A DNA stretch of 42,302 nt from Planctomycetota bacterium. Lineage in GTDB: Bacteria > Planctomycetota > B15-G4 > JADJEK01. The position numbers and the translations under genes were made by a program. Shown piece by piece: positions 1 through 7,298 of the stretch. The notes below the pieces were generated by a model. It did no database searches, was not told the DNA's origin, and was given only the letters and a program-made list of their open reading frames with translations. How positions within the stretch are numbered: the stretch's first letter is position 1; each line of letters begins with the position of its first letter. The stretch covers positions 1 to 42,302 of the forward strand of contig JACQZJ010000057.1 of assembly GCA_016213895.1 (NCBI GenBank), in the 5' to 3' direction.

Positions 1-2
1 TG

Positions 3-1151
3 GCGGTGAACCGCGTGGCGGGCGTCCTGCCCGGGCTCTACCACTACTCGGGGAAGGAGCACGGCCTGGTCCTCTTGCGCGAGGGGCTCATCTTCCCGCG
101 CATCGAGGCGCTGGCCGAGCGGCCGCAGGACTACCAGGCCGCCGCCGCCACGGTGATCATGACCGTGACCTTCGGCCGTACCGGGTTCAAGTACCGCGGC
201 CGGGCCTACCGCTACGTGAACATGGACGCCGGCCACGCCGCGTACAACCTGGGCGTAGCTGCCGCGGCTTCCGGCCTGGCGGCGCCCGTGGTCATGCGCT
301 TCGACGACGCCGCGCTCAACGCGCTCCTCGAGATCGACGGCGAGACCGAGGCCGCGCTGCTCCTCATGCCGCTCGGTCGGCCGCTCGCGGACGAGGGCGC
401 GCGCCATCTCCCCGAGCCGGCGTTCGTGTCGGCAGTCGCCGGGGCGAGCGACGAGACAGCCCGCTCCTACACGTCGGCCATCCACGCGGCCTCGTCGCTT
501 CGCAGGGCGGAGAGCTTCGCGCCAGAGGCGGCGCTGGCGCGCCTCGCGCCGCACCCGCGCGCGGCCTCTTATGCGCCGCGCGGCCTGGGCGCGCCGGCTG
601 AAGGTGGCGACCTGCTCGCGGCCATCCGGGCGCGCCGCTCCGTCCGCGAGTACTCCGACCGGCCCATGGAAACCGCGGAGCTGTGCGCCCTGTGCGCCGC
701 GGCCCAGGGCGCTCTCGCGGAAGGGGAGCGCTCCCTGCTCGCGCCGGCCGCGCCCCTCTCGCTCTACGTCGCGGTGCGCGACGTGGCCGGTATGGAGCCT
801 GGCGTGTACTTCTTCGACCCGGCAGCGCGCACGCTCGACCCGGTACGCCACGGCGATGTCTCCGCTCAGTGCCGGTCCGCGGCCTTGGACCAGGACTTCT
901 GCGGCGCGGCGGACGCGGTCTTCATCAAGACGGCGCGCTGGAGCGAGCTGCTCGCGCCGGACGGCGACCGCGGCTACCGCTACGCGTGCATCCAGGCCGG
1001 CGTGATGGGAGGCGGCCTCTACCTGCAGGCCACCGCCCTCGGCCTCGGCGCGTGCGGCGTCGGCGCCTTCACCGATCCAGACGTGGCCACGGTCGTGGGC
1101 TGCGATCCGGACGTGGAGGCGCCCCTCTATTTGACCGCGGTGGGGAAGTAG
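3..1151 (+). CDS. Tandem SagB/nitroreductase-family oxidoreductase, 5' end outside window
   Basis: FMN-dependent nitroreductase fold of the SagB type, a group that includes the azoline-to-azole dehydrogenases of thiazole/oxazole-modified peptides. The reading frame is open to the window edge and the first internal start is a GTG at 6, so the N-terminus is missing. Two copies of the fold are visible. Residues 8-128 match only the C-terminal half of a domain (PGLYHY, RYVNMDAGHAAYNLG, LLLMPLGRP). Residues 200-381 form a full second domain with the typical RRSVREYSDRP start, then PGVYFFDP, YRYACIQAGVMGGGLYLQA and LYLTAVGK. The two halves share the same PG-x-Y-x-(Y/F) and Y-R-Y-x-x-(M/I)-x-AG pattern, so this is an internal duplication. 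The substrate is unknown. A PqqD-like protein and an ATP-grasp ligase encoded 5 kb downstream make peptide modification possible. The fold assignment is strong; the function is inferred. Confidence 0.85.
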   Translation, partial: AVNRVAGVLPGLYHYSGKEHGLVLLREGLIFPRIEALAERPQDYQAAAATVIMTVTFGRTGFKYRGRAYRYVNMDAGHAAYNLGVAAAASGLAAPVVMRFDDAALNALLEIDGETEAALLLMPLGRPLADEGARHLPEPAFVSAVAGASDETARSYTSAIHAASSLRRAESFAPEAALARLAPHPRAASYAPRGLGAPAEGGDLLAAIRARRSVREYSDRPMETAELCALCAAAQGALAEGERSLLAPAAPLSLYVAVRDVAGMEPGVYFFDPAARTLDPVRHGDVSAQCRSAALDQDFCGAADAVFIKTARWSELLAPDGDRGYRYACIQAGVMGGGLYLQATALGLGACGVGAFTDPDVATVVGCDPDVEAPLYLTAVGK

Positions 1152-1153
1152 CG

Positions 1154-1181
1154 CTGACGGACGCCGGCGAAGGGCTATAGT
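1154..1181 (+). promoter_or_regulatory. Likely sigma-70-type promoter for the 1212 gene
   Basis: A TATAGT -10 box lies at 1176-1181 and a CTGACG box resembling a -35 at 1154-1159, with a 16-nt spacer. It sits in the short gap after the SagB gene and 31 nt before the ATG at 1212. A GGAGGG ribosome site follows at about 1202-1207. The call rests on sequence match only. Confidence 0.4.
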
Positions 1182-1211
1182 GCGCGCAGTACCACGCCGC
1201 GGAGGGCAGAT

Positions 1212-1658
1212 ATGGTGGACATGGACAAGGTCAAGCGAGAGGTCGCCGCGCTCGATACCAACGCGAAGATCCTCCTCATCGGCAGCATCGTGGGCATCGT
1301 CGGCTGCTTGCTGGAGTGGTATGGGACGAACATAAAGAGCCCGTTCCCGACCGGCGTGGACGGGCTGGATGTCTGGCAGGGGAAGCTGGCGCTCGTCGGC
1401 TTCCTGGTGGCGGCCGGCACCTTCGCGCACGAGAAGTGGGGCAAGGTGGACGAGGCCAAGCGCGTGCTCTACCCCAAGGTGCAGCTCGGCGGCGCGGGAC
1501 TGGCTGCCCTGCTGGTGCTCTGGTTCTGGCTGAAGTTCGACAGCCACACCATGGGCGAGATCAGGATGGGCACGAGCTTCGGCCTGTGGCTGACGCTCAT
1601 CGCCGCCTTGGCCGCCGCCTTCGGCGCCTTCCGCCGCTTCCAGGCCAAGAAGACCTGA
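1212..1658 (+). CDS. Small integral membrane protein of unknown function
   Basis: A 148-residue protein that I do not recognise. The first 18 residues are charged and are followed by about four hydrophobic segments: roughly residues 19-37 (ILLIGSIVGIVGCLLEWYG), 56-70 (LALVGFLVAAGTFAH), 93-108 (GGAGLAALLVLWFWLK) and 120-138 (FGLWLTLIAALAAAFGAFR). It ends in a short basic tail (RRFQAKKT), which favours cytoplasmic termini. The start has a GGAGGG ribosome site and its own candidate promoter, so it is probably transcribed separately from the SagB gene upstream. It converges on the glycosyltransferase gene, with only 18 nt between the two stops. No enzymatic motif is visible. Confidence 0.75.
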   Translation: MVDMDKVKREVAALDTNAKILLIGSIVGIVGCLLEWYGTNIKSPFPTGVDGLDVWQGKLALVGFLVAAGTFAHEKWGKVDEAKRVLYPKVQLGGAGLAALLVLWFWLKFDSHTMGEIRMGTSFGLWLTLIAALAAAFGAFRRFQAKKT

Positions 1659-1676
1659 TCCGCGCCTGTTGCGTGT

Positions 1677-3299
1677 TCACTCGCTGAGCGGCTGCGCGCG
1701 CGCGGCGGCCTCGTCGAGGAGTTCGGCGCCGCGCTCGAGTTCGCGCTCATGGCGGCGGAAGAGCGTGGCCGCGTTGCCGCGCGGCAGGTTCCGGAGCGTC
1801 CAGTCGAGGAAACCGATCACGGGCCGCACGCAGGCGCTGCGCGCCGCGGCCTGCTTCAGCGTTTCCACTCCCTGTTCGATGCGGCCGGTGAGCGCCTGCA
1901 CACGATCCAGGGCCTGCTCGCTCGCCTCGTAGCAGAGATCCTCGGCCTCGGACGCGGCCTCGGCGAGAGCGCGCAGCAGCCTGCTCATGTCGCGCATCGT
2001 CTTGCCCACGAAGCGGCGGTCATCGTGCGCCACGCTCACGTGCTCGGCGCCGATGAGCTCGCGCAGGTGCGCGAGCGAGATCGACCCTTCCCGGCCGCAG
2101 AGCTCCCAGGCCAGGACGTGGCGCAGGACCATGACCTGCAAGTCGGACGTGGTGAAGCGCGCCTCATGCGCCGGGCGGAACGCGATCCCGCCGAGCGGAT
2201 CGGCGCCTTGCGGCAGGAAGAGAGTCTCCCAGGCCTCGATGCCTGCCGCGGCCGCCTCGCGCCGCAGGGCCGCGCGCTCCCCGCAACCCAGGGCCAAGAG
2301 GGCCGCCGCCAGGGCTGCCGCCTCGCTGATCGTGTTCATGCTCGAGGCGCCGCCGCTGGGCGGCGCCTGCAGCACGAGGTGCCCTTCTCCCCAGGGCGCG
2401 GTCTCGCGGAACACGGACGATCCGCCGTACAGGCCCACGACCTGCGTTCCGGCCGCGGCCGCGAGGTGGACGGCGCCGGTGTCGCCGCTCACCAGGAGGT
2501 CCACCTCGGCGAGGAGGCACGCGGCCTCTTGCACGCTCGTCCTGCCGGAGAAGTCCTGCGGCGCCTGGCGGCAGGACGCGGCCACCGCGGCGCATAGCTC
2601 GCGATCGGCCGGCGCTCCGACCAGCAGGGGAAGGAAGCCGCGCTCGGCGAGCGCGTCCGCCAGGCGCGCGTAACGCTCGACCGGCCAGCGGCGCACCGCC
2701 TTGCTCGAGCCCGGATTCAGGGCCACGCGACGGCCTTCGGGCAGAGAAAACGGCAAGCGCGGGGCCTGCGCCGCGTAGGGCCGGCGCGAGGGATCGGGCG
2801 GCGCGCTGCCTGGCGCAACGCTGCGGAAGAGGTCGGCCACGTGGATCCCGTTCTCCCAGCGGAAGTCGGTGCGCGCAACGAGGTAGACGTACCAGTCGCC
2901 GAGCGACAGCCACTCGCCGTCCTCCGTGATGACCCCGCCCTCGCGCGCGGCGGCAGGGATCCGGTTCGCCAGCCAGCAGCCGAACTCGTGCGAGGTCAAG
3001 TTGATGACGCGGTCGAAGTGCGGCAGGTCGAGCCGCAGGAAGGCCTCTTCCGCGCCAGGGGGTGGCTCCATGCTCGGGTAGGACTCGCGCAACCCCCGGA
3101 CCAGCTCGCGCACGCGCATCTCCGGAAGGGCGTGCACGCGCGCGATGCCCGGCAGGCCGTCGAGCACCGGCCGTGTCTCCTCGAGCACGAGGATCTCGAC
3201 CGCGTCCTCGGGGCAGGAGCGGTGCAGGTCCTCGAGGAGCGGCGTGGTCTGGATCAGGTCGCCCAGGCGTTCGAGCTGGATCACCAGAAGCCGAGCCAT
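1677..3299 (-). CDS. Glycosyltransferase family 9 (heptosyltransferase-like) with C-terminal helical extension
   Basis: GT-B fold transferase of the ADP-heptose:LPS heptosyltransferase family. Residues 1-20 (MARLLVIQLERLGDLIQTTP) are the canonical N-terminus. NPGSSKAVRRWP is the nucleotide-sugar loop, and SGDTGAVHLAAAAG followed by VVGLYG is the conserved C-lobe motif. I place the start at 3299, because the in-frame GTG at 3335 would add 12 residues before this conserved start. The protein is 540 residues, whereas family members are usually about 350. The last 190 or so residues are a separate, mostly helical region (FRPAHEARFTTSDLQVM to the end) of unknown role. Members build surface polysaccharide or glycosylate flagellin; nothing nearby tells which. 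It is transcribed divergently from the LemA pair. Confidence 0.88.
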   Translation of the reverse strand: MARLLVIQLERLGDLIQTTPLLEDLHRSCPEDAVEILVLEETRPVLDGLPGIARVHALPEMRVRELVRGLRESYPSMEPPPGAEEAFLRLDLPHFDRVINLTSHEFGCWLANRIPAAAREGGVITEDGEWLSLGDWYVYLVARTDFRWENGIHVADLFRSVAPGSAPPDPSRRPYAAQAPRLPFSLPEGRRVALNPGSSKAVRRWPVERYARLADALAERGFLPLLVGAPADRELCAAVAASCRQAPQDFSGRTSVQEAACLLAEVDLLVSGDTGAVHLAAAAGTQVVGLYGGSSVFRETAPWGEGHLVLQAPPSGGASSMNTISEAAALAAALLALGCGERAALRREAAAAGIEAWETLFLPQGADPLGGIAFRPAHEARFTTSDLQVMVLRHVLAWELCGREGSISLAHLRELIGAEHVSVAHDDRRFVGKTMRDMSRLLRALAEAASEAEDLCYEASEQALDRVQALTGRIEQGVETLKQAAARSACVRPVIGFLDWTLRNLPRGNAATLFRRHERELERGAELLDEAAARAQPLSE

Positions 3300-3394
3300 G
3301 CGCTGCGTTCCTGTCCTGGCCCCATCGTCGCGCACAGCCTAGCATGGGGCCGAGGCGCCCGCGGCCCGTGTCCTTCGAGGGACGGAGAGCGCGC

Positions 3395-4111
3395 ATGTCT
3401 CCTTCGTTCGTGTTCGTGGTCATCCTGGTCCTCTGCCTCGTCGCCGTTGTCGGCTATCTCGGCTACCTCGCCGAGAAGAAGCGGCGCGAGGAGATGGCTG
3501 AGCTTGCCGTTTCCTTGGGGCTGCGCTTCGATCCCGGCCCGGACCACGGGCACGACGAGGAGTACGGGCACTTCGAGATCTTTCGGCGCGGGCATTCGCG
3601 CGTGGCGCTGAACACCATGTCGGGCGACCTGCCGGTCGCCGGGCGGCGCTGCCGCGTCGTGGCCGGCGACTTCCGCTACGAGGTCACCTCCGGCAGCGGC
3701 AAGAACCGCCGCACCCACACGCACGACTTCAGCTACGCGATCGTCGAGCTGCCCTTCCAGGCGCCGGCCCTGCTCATCCGGCCCGAGGGGATGTTCGACA
3801 AGCTGGCCGGCGTCTTCGGTTTCGACGACATCGACTTCGAGTCGGAGGAGTTCAGCCGCAAGTTCTACGTGAAGAGCCCGGACAAGAAGTTCGCGTACGA
3901 CGTGCTCCACCCGCGCATGATGGAGTTCCTGCTGGCCAACAGGGCGGCCGCCGTCGACCTCGAGTACGGCCGCGTCTGCCTCGCCGACGGCTCGCGGCGC
4001 TGGGACGCGGCGACGTTCCAGCGGCAGCTCGCGTTCGCCGGGCAGTTCCTTGAGTTGTGGCCCGAGCACGTGCTCGCCGCGCTCGAGGGGGGCGCCGGCC
4101 ATGGAGCCTAG
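3395..4111 (+). CDS. Membrane-anchored protein encoded with LemA (DUF3137-like)
   Basis: A 238-residue protein with an N-terminal transmembrane segment (residues 3-26) followed by a basic stretch (EKKRREE) and a soluble domain of about 210 residues. The domain has alternating β-strands (FEIFRRGHSRVALNTM, FRYEVTSGSGKN) and an acidic patch (DDIDFESEEFSRKF). The arrangement, one N-terminal helix plus an α/β domain directly before lemA, resembles the DUF3137-type partners often found beside LemA. The start is chosen at the ATG with a GGAG site 7 nt upstream; the longer reading frame overlaps the divergent glycosyltransferase. Its end overlaps the start of lemA by 11 nt, so translation is probably coupled. 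The biochemical role is unknown, and the family name is a similarity judgement. Confidence 0.7.
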   Translation: MSPSFVFVVILVLCLVAVVGYLGYLAEKKRREEMAELAVSLGLRFDPGPDHGHDEEYGHFEIFRRGHSRVALNTMSGDLPVAGRRCRVVAGDFRYEVTSGSGKNRRTHTHDFSYAIVELPFQAPALLIRPEGMFDKLAGVFGFDDIDFESEEFSRKFYVKSPDKKFAYDVLHPRMMEFLLANRAAAVDLEYGRVCLADGSRRWDAATFQRQLAFAGQFLELWPEHVLAALEGGAGHGA

Positions 4112-4664
4112 CCTGATCGCCGCGCTCGCCGCCGGCCTGCTCCTGCTCGTCTGGCTCATCGCCAACTACAACCGCTTCGTGCGCCTGCGGAACCACATCA
4201 CCGAGAGCTGGTCGAACATCGACGTGGAGATGAAGCGCCGCTACGAGCTGATCCCGAACCTGGTCGCGATCGTCAAGGGCTTCGCCCAGCACGAGAAGGC
4301 CGTGCTCGAGAAGGTCGTCGAGCTGCGCAACCGCGCGGCCGCGAGTCGTGGCAGCGCGGCCGCGCAGGCCGTGGACGAGTCCGCCCTGATGCTCGGCCTG
4401 AAACAGCTCTTCGTCGTGGTGGAGAACTACCCGAAGCTCAAGAGCGACGCCCACTTCCTCGCCCTGCAGAAGGAGCTGGCCCTGACCGAGGACCGCATCG
4501 CCGCGGCCCGGCGCTTCTACAACGGCAACGCGCGCGACATGCGCCAGCTCTGCGAGATGTTCCCGACCTCGCTCCTGGCCGGCCTGTTCCGCTTCTCCGC
4601 GCCCACGTTCTTCGAGCTGGATTCCGCGGCCGAGCGCGTGGTGCCGCGGGCGGGCCTTGATTGA
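4101..4664 (+). CDS. lemA: LemA family protein
   Basis: A 187-residue LemA protein. It has an N-terminal membrane helix (residues 4-22) ending in NYNRFVRLRN, then the hallmark ESWSNIDVEMKRRYELIPNL and a long helical hairpin (VVELRNRAAAS, YPKLKSDAHFLALQKELALTEDRIAAARRFYN). These are the conserved LemA blocks, and the length is normal for the family. LemA proteins are membrane-anchored four-helix bundles of uncertain function, often paired with a TPM/DUF3137-type membrane protein, as here. The ATG at 4101 is used rather than the upstream GTG because it begins the hydrophobic segment. A 57-nt gap separates it from the TPR operon, so read-through is possible. Confidence 0.92.
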   Translation: MEPSLIAALAAGLLLLVWLIANYNRFVRLRNHITESWSNIDVEMKRRYELIPNLVAIVKGFAQHEKAVLEKVVELRNRAAASRGSAAAQAVDESALMLGLKQLFVVVENYPKLKSDAHFLALQKELALTEDRIAAARRFYNGNARDMRQLCEMFPTSLLAGLFRFSAPTFFELDSAAERVVPRAGLD

Positions 4665-4721
4665 CCCTCCGCGCCGCCAGGCGCGATTGCGGCGAAACCT
4701 GGCCTGACCGTGCAGGTTAGG

Positions 4722-5996
4722 ATGGCCGTGCCCCACGCGAACGCTGCCCGTCCTCAACCGATGATCGACGTCGAGCTGTCCCGTCCCCTGCGCCTTGCCG
4801 CGCGCCTGCGCCTCTGGCGGCCGGCCGTCCTGGTCTGCCGCGCTCAAGAGAGCCTGGCGCGAAGCGACCTGGCCGAGGCCCGCGCCTGTCTCAGCGAGGC
4901 GGCGCGCCGCGCTCCCTCCTGGGCCGAGCCCTACTACCTGCTCGGGCGCGCGGCGGCAGCGGACGAAAGCGCGACCCGCGACGAGGAGGAATCCTGGCTC
5001 GCCGCGGCCCTGGAGCGCGACCCGCGCCACGCCCGCGCGGAGCGGGCGCTGCTCTCCCTGCGCGCCTGGCGTCACGAGCCGCTGATGCGCGGCTGGCGCC
5101 TGTACCACGCCGGCAAGATGCTGGACGCGCTCGCCGCGTTCGATGCCGCCATCTCGGCCATCGGCCGCCAGGCGCCGGAGGCAACGCGCGGCGACGCCCT
5201 CGCCGGCATGGGCTGGTGCCAGCACGCGCTCGGCGACTTCGCCGCCGCGGAAGAGGCCTTTGCCGCCGCGCTCGTCCTCTCGCCCAGGCTGATCCACGCG
5301 CAGAAAGGGCTCGGCATCAGCCTCTACCACCTCGGCCGCTTCGACGAGGCCAGGGCCGCGCTCGATGCCGTCCTCGCCCTGAACCCCGAGCTGCAGGACG
5401 CGCGCTCGTTCATCGGCTGGTGCGCCTACGCGCAGGGACGCTGGCGCGAGGCCTTGGACGTGTTCGCCGCGGCCTGTGCCGGCAATCCCCTTCTCCCCGA
5501 TCCGCGCTGGGGGATGGCCTGGTCCTGCTGGCGCCTCGGCCAGATGAAGGAGGCGCGCGCGGCCTTCCTGCACGCGCTCCGCCTCGGTCCGGCGCACCCG
5601 TCGCGCGAAGACGCGCGCGCCCTCTTCGTTGCCGAGCCGGAGCTGCGCGACCTGCAGGCCGAGGCGCTCGCCGGCCAGCCGGATGGCGCGTCCGCGCGCC
5701 GCGAACTCGCCGGCATCGACGTGCGCGGCGGCCCGCTGCTCGACGCCCTGGAGCGTCTGGTGAGCGGCGATCCGCAGGGCGCGCTCGAGCGCCTCCAGCA
5801 GGCGCTCGGCCTGTCCGGCGACGACTCCTGGCGGGCCGAGCTGCTGCGCGGCGAGGCCCTGCTGCGTCTTTGCCGGCACGACGAGGGCGAGGCGGCGTTC
5901 GCAAGGGCGGCGGCGCAGGAGCCCGGCCGGCCGCAAGGCGCGGAAGGAGCGGCGCGCTGCCGCGCGGCCCGCGGTACGAAGGGAGCGAGCGCATGA
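4722..5996 (+). CDS. Cytoplasmic TPR-repeat protein opening the PqqD/ATP-grasp operon
   Basis: About 424 residues of tetratricopeptide-like repeats. There is no signal peptide or membrane helix, so it is probably cytoplasmic. Helix pairs recur with a distinctive G-x-G-W-C/S core: LAGMGWCQHALGDFAAAEEAF, FIGWCAYAQGRWREALDVF, WGMAWSCWRLGQMKEARAAF and AQKGLGISLYHLGRFDEARAAL. The same GWC-type repeat is found in the exported TPR protein at 7299, so the two are relatives. TPR arrays are protein-docking scaffolds and show no catalytic motif. Starts are possible at 4710 (GTG), 4722 (ATG) or 4761 (ATG); 4722 has an AGG-rich leader. Its TGA overlaps the next ATG (ATGA), marking the first coupled junction of the operon. 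Confidence 0.85.
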   Translation: MAVPHANAARPQPMIDVELSRPLRLAARLRLWRPAVLVCRAQESLARSDLAEARACLSEAARRAPSWAEPYYLLGRAAAADESATRDEEESWLAAALERDPRHARAERALLSLRAWRHEPLMRGWRLYHAGKMLDALAAFDAAISAIGRQAPEATRGDALAGMGWCQHALGDFAAAEEAFAAALVLSPRLIHAQKGLGISLYHLGRFDEARAALDAVLALNPELQDARSFIGWCAYAQGRWREALDVFAAACAGNPLLPDPRWGMAWSCWRLGQMKEARAAFLHALRLGPAHPSREDARALFVAEPELRDLQAEALAGQPDGASARRELAGIDVRGGPLLDALERLVSGDPQGALERLQQALGLSGDDSWRAELLRGEALLRLCRHDEGEAAFARAAAQEPGRPQGAEGAARCRAARGTKGASA

Positions 5997-6247
5997 GGCT
6001 GCGGAGCGACGTGACCTGGCGGCGCGGCGCGGGCGAGCCCGGCTTCCTCTTCGCGCGGACAAGCGGCGGGATCTTCGGCCTGAACCGCGCCTCGGCGCTG
6101 ATCGTCGAGAGCCTGCTCGAGGGCTGCTCCGTGGAGGACCTGGTGCGGCGCGTCGCGGACAGGTTCCTGGTCTTCGAGCTGACAGCGCGTCAGGACGTGC
6201 TCTCCCTGCTGGACCAGATGAAGAGGTTCGACCTTGTCGAGGAGTAA
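5993..6247 (+). CDS. PqqD-like peptide-recognition protein
   Basis: An 84-residue PqqD-family protein with the winged-helix RRE fold. Its blocks are LRSDVTWRR, FLFARTSGGIFGLNRASALIVESLLEGCSVEDLVRRVADRF and VLSLLDQMKRFDLVEE. The pattern of hydrophobic strands, 'LNRASALIV', a helix and a C-terminal helix is that of stand-alone PqqD proteins. Known members bind leader peptides and present them to modifying enzymes (PqqA in PQQ synthesis, many RiPP pathways). This is the strongest hint that the operon acts on a peptide or protein substrate, but no precursor peptide gene is evident in the operon. It overlaps the upstream TPR gene by 4 nt and the ATP-grasp gene by 14 nt, so translation of all three is likely coupled. 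Confidence 0.82.
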   Translation: MRLRSDVTWRRGAGEPGFLFARTSGGIFGLNRASALIVESLLEGCSVEDLVRRVADRFLVFELTARQDVLSLLDQMKRFDLVEE

Positions 6248-7295
6248 GCCCGTCGTCGCCGTCACCGGGCTCGAGTGCCGGGACAATCCCCATCCGGGCG
6301 TGGCGATCGCGCGGGCGCTGCGCGCCGCGCGCGGCGACTCGGTCACGATCATCGGCCTCGCCTATGACGCGACGCTCACCGGCGCCCTGCGCAACGACCT
6401 CTTCGACCGCGTCTATCTCGTTCCGCTCCCGGGCGATCCCGCGGTCGCGCTCCTCGCGCGCCTCGACGCGATCCTCGCCGAACAGCCGCTCGACGTGCTC
6501 ATGCCGGCCCTCGACTCCGACCTGGCGCTCTACGCGCTCCTGCGGCCGGCGCTCGCGAGCCGGGGCGTGCGCATGCTCATCCCGCGGGCGGAGGCGGTGC
6601 GGGCGCGCTGCAAACCGCGCCTCGCCGCCTTCGCCAGGCGCCACGGCCTGTTCAGCCCGCGCACCGAGGTCGTCAGCCGGCCCGACACGTTCTTCCAGCG
6701 GCGCGGCTTCGCCTTCCCCTGCTTCCTGAAGGGCGCGCTCGCGGAAGCGATCCGGGTCGCGTGCCAGGACGAGGCGAACGCCGTGTTCCGCCGCCTGGCC
6801 GCGCGCTGGGGCTATCCCGTGCTGGCGCAGGAGGCGGTCGCGGGCGAGGAGTTCGACGTGTGCGCGGTGGCCGCTCCCTCGGGCGCCGCGGCCGGCGTAC
6901 TCTGCATCAAGAAGACCGCGCTCAGCTCGGCCGGCAAGGCGCTGGCCGCGGAGGTGGTCGCCGACACTGAGCCGCTTCAGGCCGGCCTCGAGGTTTTGGC
7001 CGCGCTCGGCTGGGAAGGGCCCCTCGAGATCGAGCTGATCCGCGAGTGGTCGAGCGGCCGCTTCTTCGTGATGGAAGTGAACGCGCGCTTCCCGGCCTGG
7101 ATCGGGATCGCGGCCGCGGCCGGAGTGAACCTGCCCGACGTCGCGCTTCGCCTGGCGCTCGGCGAGCCGCTGCCCGCGAACGGCCCGGTGCGCGCGGGAC
7201 TGTGCTTCCTGCGCGGCTCGCGCACGACCCTCGCGCGCGTCGAGGACCTGGGCGGCCTGCTGAGCGCCGGCAGGCTGGTCTTTCACGGAGAATGA
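6234..7295 (+). CDS. ATP-grasp carboxylate-amine ligase
   Basis: A 353-residue ATP-grasp enzyme. Such enzymes activate a carboxylate as acyl-phosphate and join it to an amine or thiol. Residues 5-60 form the N-terminal Rossmann-like lobe. K166 (FLKGA) and the strand around QEAVAGEEFDVC (199-210) form the nucleotide site. E264, E266, E281 and N283 (LEIELI and MEVNARF) match the Mg2+-binding strand, so it looks catalytically complete. It starts with TTG at 6234 inside the end of the PqqD-like gene, preceded by GAAGAGG; the overlap and the early hydrophobic strand (VVAVTGL) support this start. The substrate is unknown. Pairing with a PqqD-like protein and a PLP decarboxylase suggests amino-acid ligation to a carrier or peptide, as BtrJ does for BtrK in butirosin synthesis. 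Confidence 0.85.
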   Translation: MSRSKPVVAVTGLECRDNPHPGVAIARALRAARGDSVTIIGLAYDATLTGALRNDLFDRVYLVPLPGDPAVALLARLDAILAEQPLDVLMPALDSDLALYALLRPALASRGVRMLIPRAEAVRARCKPRLAAFARRHGLFSPRTEVVSRPDTFFQRRGFAFPCFLKGALAEAIRVACQDEANAVFRRLAARWGYPVLAQEAVAGEEFDVCAVAAPSGAAAGVLCIKKTALSSAGKALAAEVVADTEPLQAGLEVLAALGWEGPLEIELIREWSSGRFFVMEVNARFPAWIGIAAAAGVNLPDVALRLALGEPLPANGPVRAGLCFLRGSRTTLARVEDLGGLLSAGRLVFHGE

Positions 7296-7298
7296 GCC

